Assembly (NCBI GenBank): GCA_004299845.1
Contig: CP036201.1
Coordinates: 1,426,001-1,490,000 of the forward strand
Source of the DNA: Verrucomicrobia bacterium S94
GTDB lineage: Bacteria > Verrucomicrobiota > Kiritimatiellia > Kiritimatiellales > Pontiellaceae
Length of the DNA: 64,000 bases
Direction of reading: 5' to 3'
Shown here one piece after another: positions 1 to 8,187 of this stretch (position 1 is its first letter; every line of letters begins with the position of its first letter). Position numbers and translations under genes: made by a program. The notes under the pieces were generated by a model. It was given only the letters and a program-made list of their open reading frames with translations. It searched no databases and had not been told where the DNA came from.

Positions 1-825
1 TTCTTTCTCAATTCCATCTTTCAATGTTGTGATTATCGACAAACTGGACCGTGCAGTATCCGAAAAATAATCGCCGAGGCGGTCTATTACACCGATAATG
101 GCAACCAAATTTTTAATAGTGTTCTTGTCGTATTCCTGACCGACCCTCTTTATCTGTTCCTTCTTATCGGCAGCATGTGAACTACAGAAAGGACAATTGT
201 CGGACAGTTCTGCAAAATCATAACCTTTTGTTTGCCAGTCAACCCACCCAACGCTCTGCTGACTTTGGATAAAGGGTTTATACGATTCGAGACCAGCCGG
301 GATATGTTCAATTTTATTTCCTCCAGCCAAACCTTTCATACCAGAGGATGCCTTGGAAATTCCCGTTTTGGTTAGCTTGAAAGCATTTCCCATCTCTTTG
401 AGGGTGGCAATTAATGCCTCCAACTCATCATTATTTACGAACAGTTGCTTGATTTCGGCAACAAGTTCTTCGATTTCCTGCTCCTTCTTCCTGTAAGCAT
501 CCGTCTTAATGAAAATCTCAAAGCTATTGCTGAGCAATTCATCCGGCTTGAAAACGAACTGGCTCACATATTCTTCGTTGAAGCACATGACTTGCTGAAG
601 CGTATCCAGTCCATTTACTTCCGGCCGTTTATCTTCGGGATTTCCTGCCTTCAACTTAAACGGCAAAAGCTTACCCAGATCCGAACCAGAAGCTCCAAGA
701 ACAATACCCTGCGCTATCGTGCTCTTTCCGGTTCCGTTGGGAGCAAACTTAATATTTAGTTTATTCTCAGCCAGTGTAATGTTCGCTAAATCAATATTAT
801 TGCAGTTCTTAATTTCGATGTTCAT
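1..825 (-). CDS. AAA_13/PrrC-like P-loop ATPase, 3' end outside window
   Basis: The first 275 codons of an ATPase are visible, reading leftward off the window edge. A Walker A motif (FAPNGTGKST) lies at about residues 27-36 and a CPFC zinc-type motif at about residue 208, with charged, probably coiled-coil sequence between. This arrangement (early P-loop, then coiled coil, then CPFC) is typical of the AAA_13 family, which includes the PrrC anticodon nuclease ATPase and other SMC/OLD-like defence ATPases. The ATG at 825 overlaps the stop of the four-helix gene (ATGA), so the two are probably translationally coupled. The effector part, if any, is not visible, so a defence role is inference only. 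Assignment as an SMC-like ATPase is firm; the exact subfamily is not. Confidence 0.75.
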   Translation of the reverse strand, partial: MNIEIKNCNNIDLANITLAENKLNIKFAPNGTGKSTIAQGIVLGASGSDLGKLLPFKLKAGNPEDKRPEVNGLDTLQQVMCFNEEYVSQFVFKPDELLSNSFEIFIKTDAYRKKEQEIEELVAEIKQLFVNNDELEALIATLKEMGNAFKLTKTGISKASSGMKGLAGGNKIEHIPAGLESYKPFIQSQQSVGWVDWQTKGYDFAELSDNCPFCSSHAADKKEQIKRVGQEYDKNTIKNLVAIIGVIDRLGDYFSDTARSSLSIITTLKDGIEKE

Positions 826-1070
826 AACTCATCCTTCGCAACCAGCTTACCCCACCATTTTTCAGCATCCGCAATGCTGTATTTGGTGAGAAAGTCTGCC
901 TCGCTTTGCGCACCTTCACCTTCAGCAACATTGGCTCCAACCGATGTTCCAGCGCGTAACAACTGGTTGCTGAGTGTTCGATTGATGCCCGGCTTCTCAT
1001 CCAGAACCTGACAGACTCGAATGATTCGTAATGCAAAATCTTTGGTTCTATCCGGCAGGTCCCTTTTCAT
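822..1070 (-). CDS. Truncated four-helix-bundle (S23/IVS-like) protein
   Basis: The 82-residue product begins MKRDLPDRTKDFALRII and contains LLRAGTSVGANVAEGEGA, the signature of the four-helix bundle family TIGR02436, also called the 23S rRNA intervening-sequence protein family and related to the DGR accessory protein Avd. Family members are usually about 115-125 residues. This one matches through helix 3 (EADFLTKYSIA) and then ends in a short unrelated-looking tail, so the fourth helix is missing or altered. I start at the ATG at 1070, which has an AAAGGTGAAAG ribosome site; a TTG at 1085 is also open. The stop overlaps the start of the downstream ATPase. The function of the family outside Avd is unknown. 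Confidence 0.75.
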   Translation of the reverse strand: MKRDLPDRTKDFALRIIRVCQVLDEKPGINRTLSNQLLRAGTSVGANVAEGEGAQSEADFLTKYSIADAEKWWGKLVAKDEL

Positions 1071-1147
1071 TCTTTCACCTTTCAACGTTCACCCTTCACC
1101 CTTTGTATTTTTCACCCCTCACCCTTTACACTTCACCCTTTAACACC
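1071..1147. repeat. Degenerate GGTGAA tandem repeat
   Basis: Read on the minus strand, about 75 bases consist of six imperfect GGTGA/GGTGAA units separated by 3-9 bases. They lie between the recQ stop and the four-helix start, and the last unit doubles as that gene's ribosome binding site. The units are too short and too irregular to be a CRISPR array. Confidence 0.6.
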
Positions 1148-1151
1148 CTGC

Positions 1152-3302
1152 CTAGGATTGCTGCATAAACGCCCGCACCACCCGCAGGTCGGCATAGGTG
1201 ACTTTGTTGCCGGACGCTTCGATGATCGACCGCAGTGAAGCACCGCCCATTCGCCCGAAAAGCTCTTCGCAGAGCTGACGGGTTTCGGCCGGAAGCAGCT
1301 TTTCGATTTCCAGCGTCTCCCCATCGGCCAGCAACGTTTCGATGTGCTGGGCCACCGTTGATTCCGTCAGATCGCGCACGGCGGCAATGCCCTCCAGCGA
1401 ATGCCCCGCCTTCGCCATCTTCAGCGTTTCACGCACCGTCTGGCCGGGGCGTTTTTTCTTCTTTTTGATTTTAATCGGCACCTGCAAAACCGCGCGCTGT
1501 TCCGCCTCCTCCGGGAAACGGATTTTAAACATCTCGATAATGGTCATGAAGGTGTCGCCGTATTTATCCAGTTTGGCCGCACCGACGCCGGAAATACCCG
1601 CCATCTGCTCCGGCGTATCGGGAAAATAAAGCGCCATTTCGCGCAGCGTACGATCCGAGAAAATCACAAACGGCGGAACGCCTTCCTCCTGCGCCAGCCG
1701 CTGACGCTCCGCCCGCAGCTGATCAAACAGCTTTCTGGAATAGTCGCCTGCCACTTGCGTTTTGTCCGAGGCCTGGAACGCTTTCTGACGAATCACCTCA
1801 AATTTCTTTTTGCCGAACAGCACTTGTTTGCCTTTGGGCGTCAGCGCCAGCGCGGAAAACCGCTCCGCATCCTGCACCAGGCATTCCTGTGCGAGCAGAT
1901 CGTCGATCATCCGCCGCCAGTATTTCTTGGTTTCGTCTTTGCCCACGCCGTAGGTTTTCAACTGATCGTGCCCCAGCTCGCGAATCCGCGCAGTGTTTGC
2001 TCCAACCACAATATCGGCAATATGCGCGGCGCCGAACCGTTCACCGGAACGATAGACCGCCGACATCACCTTCTGCGCCGGCACGGTTGCATCCATCCGC
2101 TCCACATCGCCCACGCAGATATCGCATGTTTCGCAGTTTTCTTTTTCGTAGTCTTCACCGAAATAACCCAGAATCGTTTTGCGGCGGCAGACATTCGCCT
2201 CGGCAAACCGGACCATTTGAAACAACTGATGCTCCGCGATTTTTCGTTCATCGGGATCCTCGGTCTGCTCGATAAAATAGCGCAGCTTCACAATGTCTGC
2301 GCGGCTGAAATAGAGGACACAGCGCGACGGCTCGCCATCGCGCCCGGCGCGGCCGGTTTCCTGATAGTAGCCCTCCATATTTTTCGGCAGATCACCGTGC
2401 AGCACAAAGCGCACATTCGACTTATCAATCCCCATACCGAACGCAATCGTGGCCACCACCACCTCGACCTCATCACGGTTGAATTTATCCTGATTGTCCT
2501 TCCGCTGCTTCGGCGTCAGTCCGGCGTGATACGCCAGTGCCTTGATCCCCTGCCCCTGCAGAAATTCCGCCGTGGATTCCACACTCTTGCGCGACGTGCG
2601 ATAAATGATCCCCGATTCGCCGGGATGCTTCCGCAGAAATTCCAGCAACTGGATTTCCAGATTATCCTTCGGTACCACCTGATAAAACAGGTTCGGACGA
2701 TCAAACGATGCCCGGGTCAGATGCGGATTACGCAGGCCGAGTTTGCGGATAATGTCTTCCGAAACCTTATGCGTCGCCGTCGCCGTGAACGCCGCAATGC
2801 CGGCCTTTGGAAAATGCTTTACGATGTTGGAAAGGGAAAGGTAATCCGGCCGGAAATCATGTCCCCATTCGGAAATACAGTGTGCTTCATCAATCGCAAA
2901 AAAACGGACTTCCGCCTTTTTCAGGGTGTCAATGAAGTCCGGCATCGCAAACCGCTCGGGCGAAACATAGAGCAGATCGAGCTGAAAATTTTCCAGGGCC
3001 TGAAAAACGCGGGCACGCTCTTTCATGCCCAGCGAGCTGTTCAGGAATTCCGCATCCAGTCCGTTGGCCTTGGCGGCATCCACCTGGTCCTTCATCAGCG
3101 AAATCAGCGGACTGATCACCACGCACAGGCCGTCGAGCATGTGGGCGGGCAGCTGATAACAGAGCGACTTTCCGCCGCCGGTCGGCATAACCGCAAACAC
3201 ATCCCGCTGTTCCAGAATGCGGGCAACAATCTCCTCCTGATTCGGCCGGAACTGCTGAAACCCGAATACCCGGTGCAACGCTTCATGCATGGTTTCGCTC
3301 AT
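1152..3302 (-). CDS. recQ: ATP-dependent DNA helicase RecQ
   Basis: 3'-5' superfamily 2 helicase for recombination and replication-fork repair. Domains run in the family order: a helicase core with MPTGGGKS Walker A at about residues 39-46 and DEAH within [17 protein letters not shown]; a conserved helicase C-terminal part with HAGL, FGMGIDK and [10 protein letters not shown]; a zinc-binding region with CETCDIC; an RQC winged helix; an HRDC domain at about residues 510-600; and a C-terminal HTH_40-like segment seen in many bacterial RecQs. About 716 residues is normal for this architecture. The ATG at 3302 places the start directly before the conserved [11 protein letters not shown] segment; an upstream in-frame ATG at 3347 would add 15 atypical residues. 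Confidence 0.95.
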   Translation of the reverse strand: MSETMHEALHRVFGFQQFRPNQEEIVARILEQRDVFAVMPTGGGKSLCYQLPAHMLDGLCVVISPLISLMKDQVDAAKANGLDAEFLNSSLGMKERARVFQALENFQLDLLYVSPERFAMPDFIDTLKKAEVRFFAIDEAHCISEWGHDFRPDYLSLSNIVKHFPKAGIAAFTATATHKVSEDIIRKLGLRNPHLTRASFDRPNLFYQVVPKDNLEIQLLEFLRKHPGESGIIYRTSRKSVESTAEFLQGQGIKALAYHAGLTPKQRKDNQDKFNRDEVEVVVATIAFGMGIDKSNVRFVLHGDLPKNMEGYYQETGRAGRDGEPSRCVLYFSRADIVKLRYFIEQTEDPDERKIAEHQLFQMVRFAEANVCRRKTILGYFGEDYEKENCETCDICVGDVERMDATVPAQKVMSAVYRSGERFGAAHIADIVVGANTARIRELGHDQLKTYGVGKDETKKYWRRMIDDLLAQECLVQDAERFSALALTPKGKQVLFGKKKFEVIRQKAFQASDKTQVAGDYSRKLFDQLRAERQRLAQEEGVPPFVIFSDRTLREMALYFPDTPEQMAGISGVGAAKLDKYGDTFMTIIEMFKIRFPEEAEQRAVLQVPIKIKKKKKRPGQTVRETLKMAKAGHSLEGIAAVRDLTESTVAQHIETLLADGETLEIEKLLPAETRQLCEELFGRMGGASLRSIIEASGNKVTYADLRVVRAFMQQS

Positions 3303-3417
3303 TCCTATACCGCCTTCACGTTCGAGCTTCCCGGAATCGCCCGACACTTCGTCCCTCCTGAAAAACAGTTGGTCAACTCAATCCCTTTCATCACCGCGCT
3401 CCTTTTCGGAAGCCGGC

Positions 3418-3636
3418 TCAATCCTCATCAGGAAGGTCGTAAAACCCGGTGCCGGGTTTCAGCAGTTCCGCCTCTTTAATCAAACGGCAGAATTCCTTTT
3501 TCGACACATCATGCATAGTGCCCTCGCCGGATACCGGATCGGCCATGACCTTATATTTCACCGTCAGACGCTCCCGCTCGACGAGCCGGATATATTCGCC
3601 GTCTTTTTCCCAGATCTGTCCCTGAACCAGTTTCAT
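3418..3636 (-). CDS. Conserved hypothetical small protein, 72 aa
   Basis: Small acidic-tailed protein beginning MKLVQGQIWEKDGEYIRLVE, with no signal peptide, membrane segment or recognisable catalytic motif. The predicted pattern (short beta strands followed by a helix around KKEFCRLIKEAELL) suggests a small compact domain. Its start overlaps the stop of plsC by one base, so the two are probably co-translated. I do not recognise the family. It is kept because of the coupled arrangement and normal codon use. Confidence 0.6.
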   Translation of the reverse strand: MKLVQGQIWEKDGEYIRLVERERLTVKYKVMADPVSGEGTMHDVSKKEFCRLIKEAELLKPGTGFYDLPDED

Positions 3637-4295
3637 TAAACATCCTTCCCGTCGCGGAGATCCGCAATCCGCTGCATGATCAGCTTGGCATAATCATCGT
3701 ATGCCGCCCGACCGGTTCCCAGCGCTTTGAATTCCTCCTGCGTAATCGGTTTTCCATACGTAACCGTCAGTTTGCGCGGCTTAATAAACCGCGCCCCTTT
3801 CGGATATGCCTCAAACGTACCGTCAATATAAGCCGGCACCACAACGCAACCCGATTTTTCAATAATAAATCCGATGCCGCCCTTCGCTTCCTGCAGCTCG
3901 CCGTCTTCCGTACGCGTCCCCTCCGGAAACATCGAAACCGCCTTGCCCTCTTTCAGCGCTTTAATCGTCAGCTTCAGTGCCTTGATATCTCCGGTGCCAC
4001 GCGAAACCGGAATGCAGCCGACATGGTCCATCCACCAGGAACCGAATTTGGAATTCCACAGCGTGTCACGCGCCATAAAATGCACCGGGCGGCCGCGATA
4101 GCCGACCCCCACCACCGGCGGGTCCAGAAAACTTGCATGGTTCGAAGCCAGCAGCACCCCGCCACGATCCGGAATATTCTCCGCACCGCGAATACGCAGA
4201 CGGTGCCAGATCAGCAGAAACAGTTTGAACACGCGCGTCGATGCCTGATACACGCGCATATCGGCCATTACTTCCTGTTTGTCGGAATCAATCAT
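3636..4295 (-). CDS. plsC: 1-acyl-sn-glycerol-3-phosphate acyltransferase
   Basis: Transfers an acyl chain to lysophosphatidic acid to make phosphatidic acid at the inner membrane. The acyltransferase HX4D motif is NHASFLDPP at about residues 53-61, and the second signature PEGTR follows about 75 residues later, with FIKPRKLTVTYGKPI near the C terminus, as in the PlsC/LPLAT family. The 219-residue length is typical. An AAGGAG site 8 bases upstream supports the ATG at 4295. The gene sits directly downstream of cmk (5-base gap), a pairing common in bacteria. Confidence 0.92.
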   Translation of the reverse strand: MIDSDKQEVMADMRVYQASTRVFKLFLLIWHRLRIRGAENIPDRGGVLLASNHASFLDPPVVGVGYRGRPVHFMARDTLWNSKFGSWWMDHVGCIPVSRGTGDIKALKLTIKALKEGKAVSMFPEGTRTEDGELQEAKGGIGFIIEKSGCVVVPAYIDGTFEAYPKGARFIKPRKLTVTYGKPITQEEFKALGTGRAAYDDYAKLIMQRIADLRDGKDV

Positions 4296-4300
4296 TCAGC

Positions 4301-4960
4301 TCACTCCTTTACCGCATCGATTACAGTCCGGATCACATCTTCAAGAGTCATCGATGTGCTGTCAATCACCTGGGCGCCCGGAGCCACGGTCAACGGATCC
4401 GTCTTTCGGGTTGAATCAATCCGGTCCCGCTTTCTGAGGCTCTCCATCACCTCTTCGGCCTTTTCATTTTCACCGGCCGCCACCAGCTCGCGATAGCGCC
4501 GCATCGCCCGTTCCTCCGGATCGGCATCCAGATAAAATTTATACGGCGAATCCGGGAAAACCTTTGTTCCGATATCGCGGCCTTCCATTACCAGCGGTCC
4601 GAAGTTTTCCAGCGCCCGCAGACTCTCCACCACAAACTGCCGAACCTCCGGAATTGCAGCAACAAATGACACATTTTCCCGGACATCCTTTTCACGCAGC
4701 TCCTGCACCGGAACATCGCCATCCACGGAAAACGTCGCCGCGCCGTCCTGCACAAAAAAGTCCCATTCGGCATTTTCCATAGACGCGATCACCGCCGCGG
4801 AATCCCTGATGTCCACTCCCTTGCGGAGCACCTGCCAGGTAATCCCGCGGTACAGCGCGCCTGAATCCACATAGATAAAACCCAGTTCCTTCGCCACACC
4901 TCGGGATACCGATGATTTGCCGGAGGCCGACGGCCCGTCTATTGCAATTGTTTTGCCCAT
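4301..4960 (-). CDS. cmk: Cytidylate kinase
   Basis: Phosphorylates CMP and dCMP. The P-loop GPSASGKSSVSRGVAKELG is at about residues 8-26, followed by the CMP-binding YVDSGALYRGITW and the later MEGRDIGTKVFPD motif. The C-terminal RDRIDSTRKTDPL contains the conserved arginine and aspartate pair of the lid. Its 219 residues match the family. It is the first gene of a probable cmk-plsC-small protein unit. A GGAGAG ribosome site precedes the ATG. Confidence 0.95.
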   Translation of the reverse strand: MGKTIAIDGPSASGKSSVSRGVAKELGFIYVDSGALYRGITWQVLRKGVDIRDSAAVIASMENAEWDFFVQDGAATFSVDGDVPVQELREKDVRENVSFVAAIPEVRQFVVESLRALENFGPLVMEGRDIGTKVFPDSPYKFYLDADPEERAMRRYRELVAAGENEKAEEVMESLRKRDRIDSTRKTDPLTVAPGAQVIDSTSMTLEDVIRTVIDAVKE

Positions 4961-4983
4961 TCTCTCTCCAATCAGATTATTCG

Positions 4984-5041
4984 TCCACAGATTGCACGGA
5001 TTAAGAGGATTAAAATCAGAGAAATCCGCGTAATCTGTGGA
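4984..5041. repeat. Extragenic long hairpin repeat (TCCACAGATT type)
   Basis: The left arm (4984-5002, beginning TCCACAGATT) and the right arm (5023-5041) are inverted copies 19 bases long with two mismatches, separated by a 20-base loop. The hairpin lies between cmk and aroA on transcripts of the minus strand. No T-run follows on either strand, so it is more likely an extragenic palindrome than a simple terminator. Confidence 0.7.
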
Positions 5042-5052
5042 TCAAATTTATA

Positions 5053-6357
5053 CTACTCGACTTTTCCGCCAAGCTGTTCAAGATGCTGCCAGAATTCAGG
5101 ATATGAAGTATCCACACAGTCCACCTTATCAATCGTAATCGGTTCCGTTGCAAAACTGTTCAGAATCGCCACCGACATCGCAATACGATGGTCTCCGTGG
5201 CTGTCGATCACAACGTCGGGCGTCTTCAACCCGGTCGGCCCCGTCATCACCATACCATCCTCTTTTTCTTCAACGTTCACGCCGAAAAGCTTCAGATTCT
5301 TCACCATCTCGGCAATACGATCCGATTCCTTCACCCGCAGCTCCGCCGCGTCGCGCACATCGGTTTCGCCTTCCGCCAGCGCACCGGCGACACAGATAAT
5401 CGGAATTTCATCAATCAGGTTGGGAATCTCGTCGCCTTCAATCACAGTCCCTTTCAACTGTGCCCCGCGAACCCGGAGATTACCGATCGGATCTCCCTTC
5501 GCTTCGGTTACCGTCACTTCGATATCTGCGCCCATCCGTTTCATGACATCCAGCAGTGCTGTACGCCGCAGATTCAAGCCCACGTTTTCAATGGTCAGCT
5601 CCGCTCCCGGACGTGCCGCCACGGCCACTATCCAGAATGCGGCCGACGAAAAATCGCCCGGCACCACAAAATCGCGTGCCTTGAAATGCACCCCGTCTTT
5701 GCCCAGCCCTTCAACGGTGATTTCAAGACCGTTGATTTCAATCGGAATATCCAGCGCCTCAAACAGTTTTTCGGTATGGTCACGCGTCGGACGCGGCTCA
5801 ACAACCGTCGTTTTCCCTTCGGCAAAGAGCCCGGCCAGCAGCACACAGGATTTTACCTGGGCCGATGCCATCGGCAGCAGATAGCCGATGCCTTTCAGAT
5901 TACCGCCGGCAATCATCATCGGCAGCGTACCGCGTTTTCCGGTCAGTCCGATGCTCGCTCCCATGAGCTCCAGCGGATGACGGATCCGTCCCATCGGGCG
6001 GGAAGAAAGCGAATCGTCGCCAATCATTGCCGCTTCAATTCCGGCACCCGCCACAATTCCGGCCAGCAGGCGCGTACCCGTTCCGGAATTGCCCATATTC
6101 AACGGTTCTGTCGGCGGCTGCAGTTTGCCGGCCACACCGGTAATATAGAGTGCATCGTCTTTAAATTCCGCCTTGGCACCCATCTGCTCCATGGCCGAGA
6201 GGGTGCTTTTGGCATCCTCGCCCATCAGATACCCCGTCACTTTCGACGTTCCGTCTGCCAGCGAAGCCAGCATGGCTACGCGCTGCGAAATACTCTTGTC
6301 CCCGGGAACGCGAACGCTCCCCTCCAGCTTTGCCGGATATACTGTTTTACTGCTCAT
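5053..6357 (-). CDS. aroA: 3-phosphoshikimate 1-carboxyvinyltransferase (EPSP synthase)
   Basis: Sixth step of the shikimate pathway: shikimate 3-phosphate plus PEP gives EPSP. The sequence has the N-terminal PGDKSISQRVAMLASLADG, the PEP-binding GNSGTGTRLLAG at about residues 87-98, DLVVPGDFSSAAFW-like sequence in the centre (DFVVPGDFSSAAFW), the KESDR motif and the C-terminal HGDHRIAMS. Length (434) is normal. It lies directly upstream of nothing but a hairpin and downstream of tyrA in transcription order, so tyrA-aroA form an aromatic amino acid unit feeding tyrosine and chorismate synthesis. Confidence 0.96.
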   Translation of the reverse strand: MSSKTVYPAKLEGSVRVPGDKSISQRVAMLASLADGTSKVTGYLMGEDAKSTLSAMEQMGAKAEFKDDALYITGVAGKLQPPTEPLNMGNSGTGTRLLAGIVAGAGIEAAMIGDDSLSSRPMGRIRHPLELMGASIGLTGKRGTLPMMIAGGNLKGIGYLLPMASAQVKSCVLLAGLFAEGKTTVVEPRPTRDHTEKLFEALDIPIEINGLEITVEGLGKDGVHFKARDFVVPGDFSSAAFWIVAVAARPGAELTIENVGLNLRRTALLDVMKRMGADIEVTVTEAKGDPIGNLRVRGAQLKGTVIEGDEIPNLIDEIPIICVAGALAEGETDVRDAAELRVKESDRIAEMVKNLKLFGVNVEEKEDGMVMTGPTGLKTPDVVIDSHGDHRIAMSVAILNSFATEPITIDKVDCVDTSYPEFWQHLEQLGGKVE

Positions 6358-6369
6358 AACTATTTTCTT

Positions 6370-6430
6370 ACCACCGAGCTCACAGCGTACACAGATTTTT
6401 CCTCGGTGCTCTCTGAGTCCTCTGTGGTGA
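6370..6430. repeat. Extragenic imperfect hairpin repeat (CACCGAG type)
   Basis: Inverted arms around CCACCGAG...CTCGGTG and CCAC...GTGG fill the space between tyrA and aroA. The words (CACAG, CTCTGTG, CTCTCTGAG) resemble those of the hairpins at 35062 and 45851, suggesting a related family of extragenic palindromes. Pairing is imperfect, so this call is weaker than the other copies. Confidence 0.5.
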
Positions 6431-6434
6431 ATTA

Positions 6435-7313
6435 TTATTTTAGGAACCTATTTAATTTTAAAATCTCGTCGCGGCCGTTGCGCGCTTCTTCCAGCCATTT
6501 CCGGATATCGTTGCCGTTGCCACTGCGCAGAATTTTAATCAGCCCCTGCAGCTCGTCGTGAAAACGGTCAATCTCCTCCACCAGTGCATCGCGGTTGGTG
6601 TCGATAATATCCACCCACATATCGGCCGATCCCGAAGCAACACGAGTCGTATCCTTGAACCCTGTGCCGCAATAGTCCGCTTTTTTCGCAGGATCACCAC
6701 CGGCCACCGACCGTGCCAGTGCGGCGGCAATCATATGCGGAAGATGACTCGTCGAAGCCAGCAGCGCATCATGTTCGCATGGAGACATTGCAACCACTTC
6801 CGATCCCGCCGTTTTCCAAAGGTTGGAAACCCGTTCATCCGCTTCGGCCGGAGTGGACTCCACCGGACAGACAATACAGAGCCGTCCGTCGTACAGATCC
6901 GGATTCCCCGCTTCGATCCCGGTCTTTTCGGAACCGGCAATCGGGTGCGAACCGACAAAATATGCATCCGAAGCCTTAAAAAGCGGACACATCAGTTTCA
7001 GCAGCTCGGACTTCGTGCTTCCCACATCCGTAACCACCGCTCCGGGCTTCAGCGCCGGAACAATCTGTTCCGCCAGTTTGGCAATCGTCCAGATCGGCAC
7101 ACAGATCACCACAAGATCCGCATCGCGGACCGCCTCCTCCGGATCGGCAAACACTTCATCCGCCACACCGGATTCCAGGGCCTGAACGCGGGTTATCTCC
7201 CTCCGGGCATATCCTTTAATGCAGCCCCTGAAGCCGCGCTTTTTCAAACCGAGTGCGAGCGAAGCGCCCATCAGGCCGAGTCCGAGAATCGCTATATTTG
7301 TCTTACTGTTCAT
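6435..7313 (-). CDS. tyrA: Prephenate dehydrogenase
   Basis: NAD(P)-dependent oxidative decarboxylation of prephenate to 4-hydroxyphenylpyruvate for tyrosine. The Rossmann motif GLGLMGASLALGLKKRG is at about residues 9-25. Further matches are DVGSTKSEL, the substrate-binding HPIAGSEKTGIEAG, LPHMIAAALA and the FKDTTRVASG segment. At 292 residues it is the monofunctional form without chorismate mutase. The ATG at 7313 has an AAGGA site 5 bases upstream; a longer frame to 7400 lacks one. A TTCCA-type palindrome lies about 32 bases upstream of the start. Confidence 0.93.
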   Translation of the reverse strand: MNSKTNIAILGLGLMGASLALGLKKRGFRGCIKGYARREITRVQALESGVADEVFADPEEAVRDADLVVICVPIWTIAKLAEQIVPALKPGAVVTDVGSTKSELLKLMCPLFKASDAYFVGSHPIAGSEKTGIEAGNPDLYDGRLCIVCPVESTPAEADERVSNLWKTAGSEVVAMSPCEHDALLASTSHLPHMIAAALARSVAGGDPAKKADYCGTGFKDTTRVASGSADMWVDIIDTNRDALVEEIDRFHDELQGLIKILRSGNGNDIRKWLEEARNGRDEILKLNRFLK

Positions 7314-7344
7314 GTATCCTTCATTACTTGAAAAGAGGTGCATT

Positions 7345-7359
7345 CTCCAAGGTTTGGAA
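7345..7359. repeat. TTCCA-N5-TGGAA palindrome (one mismatch) upstream of tyrA
   Basis: CTCCA-AGGTT-TGGAA differs by one base from the perfect dyad at 22564-22578. It lies 32 bases upstream of the tyrA start, in non-coding DNA, so coding constraint does not explain it. A protein-binding site is a reasonable inference; the binding protein is unknown. Confidence 0.4.
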
Positions 7360-7431
7360 ATTAATTCAACCCTAAAGCCCCTGCCGCATGACCGCGGCAA
7401 TTATATATGACCATTTTTGTACTGTTTAAAT

Positions 7432-7459
7432 TTGACTCCAGCGCCAATCCTTCCATTAT
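7432..7459 (+). promoter_or_regulatory. Candidate sigma-70 promoter of sod
   Basis: TTGACT at 7432-7437 and CATTAT at 7454-7459 are separated by 16 bases and lie 38 bases upstream of the sod start codon. A strong GGAGG ribosome site follows at 7485-7489. Confidence 0.5.
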
Positions 7460-7496
7460 GAGTGCAGTTCAAAACGAAACTTAACGGAGGTTTATT

Positions 7497-8123
7497 ATGG
7501 CTTATGAATTACCGGCACTCCCCTACGCATATGACGCGCTCGAACCCTATATTGATGCGCGCACGATGGAAATCCATCATACGAAACACCATCAGGCCTA
7601 CATCACGAAAGTGAATGCCGCCCTCGAAGGTACCGGTCTTGAAGACACCCCGCTGAGTGAACTCTGTGCAAATCTGGACAAAGTTCCGGAAGATAAACGC
7701 GGCGCGGTTCGCAACAATGGCGGCGGTCATGCCAACCACACCTTCTTCTGGGAAATTATGATCGGTGAAAAGCAGGAGCCCACCGGCGAACTGCTCGCCG
7801 CCCTCAATGACTCCTTCGGCAGTTATGACGGCTTCAAAGAGGCCTTCAGCAACGCCGCAGCAACGCGCTTCGGCTCCGGATGGGCCTGGCTCTGCAAGCA
7901 TGATGGCGGAAAACTGTCCGTCTGCTCTACGCCGAACCAGGATAATCCGCTGATGAAAGATGTGGCCTGTGACGGTGCGCCGATTCTCGGCCTTGATGTA
8001 TGGGAGCACGCGTATTATCTGAATTATCAGAACCGACGTCCCGACTACATCAATGCCTTCTTCAATGTGATCAACTGGGATCTCGTCGGACAGTATTACG
8101 CCAAAGGGCCCAGCTGTGGATAA
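7497..8123 (+). CDS. sod: Superoxide dismutase, Fe/Mn type
   Basis: Dismutates superoxide in the cytoplasm. It has the N-terminal [12 protein letters not shown] with the first metal-ligand histidine at residue 27, [10 protein letters not shown] with the second, and [18 protein letters not shown] with the aspartate and histidine ligands near the C terminus. The 208 residues match the Fe/Mn family. The metal cannot be decided by eye. It is monocistronic, with its own candidate promoter, a GGAGG site and a strong terminator right after the stop, so it is probably regulated independently of its neighbours. Confidence 0.95.
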   Translation: MAYELPALPYAYDALEPYIDARTMEIHHTKHHQAYITKVNAALEGTGLEDTPLSELCANLDKVPEDKRGAVRNNGGGHANHTFFWEIMIGEKQEPTGELLAALNDSFGSYDGFKEAFSNAAATRFGSGWAWLCKHDGGKLSVCSTPNQDNPLMKDVACDGAPILGLDVWEHAYYLNYQNRRPDYINAFFNVINWDLVGQYYAKGPSCG

Positions 8124-8146
8124 CGTCTGACTGACCCCGCAGAACA

Positions 8147-8182
8147 AACGGCGCTTTGAATCCTCAAGGCGCCGTTTTTTTA
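8147..8182 (+). terminator. Rho-independent terminator of sod
   Basis: A 13-bp stem (AACGGCGCTTTGA pairing with TCAAGGCGCCGTT, one G-T pair) is followed by a T-run. It lies 24 bases after the sod stop and just beyond the 3' end of the converging sulfatase pseudogene. Confidence 0.9.
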
Positions 8183-8187
8183 TAAAT

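Noticed and set aside
445-759. 104-codon plus-strand open frame inside the ATPase gene
   Set aside because: Opposite strand of a clear P-loop ATPase reading frame; no motif of its own.
1071-1147. Possible CRISPR array in the TTCACCC repeats
   Set aside because: Units are 6-9 bases with no regular spacers and no cas genes nearby.
1401-3479. 692-codon plus-strand open frame opposite recQ
   Set aside because: Its translation is histidine- and arginine-rich with no family likeness, whereas the minus strand encodes a complete RecQ. It is a shadow frame.
5188-6561. 457-codon plus-strand open frame opposite aroA and tyrA
   Set aside because: Antisense to two clear enzymes and spans their intergenic hairpin.
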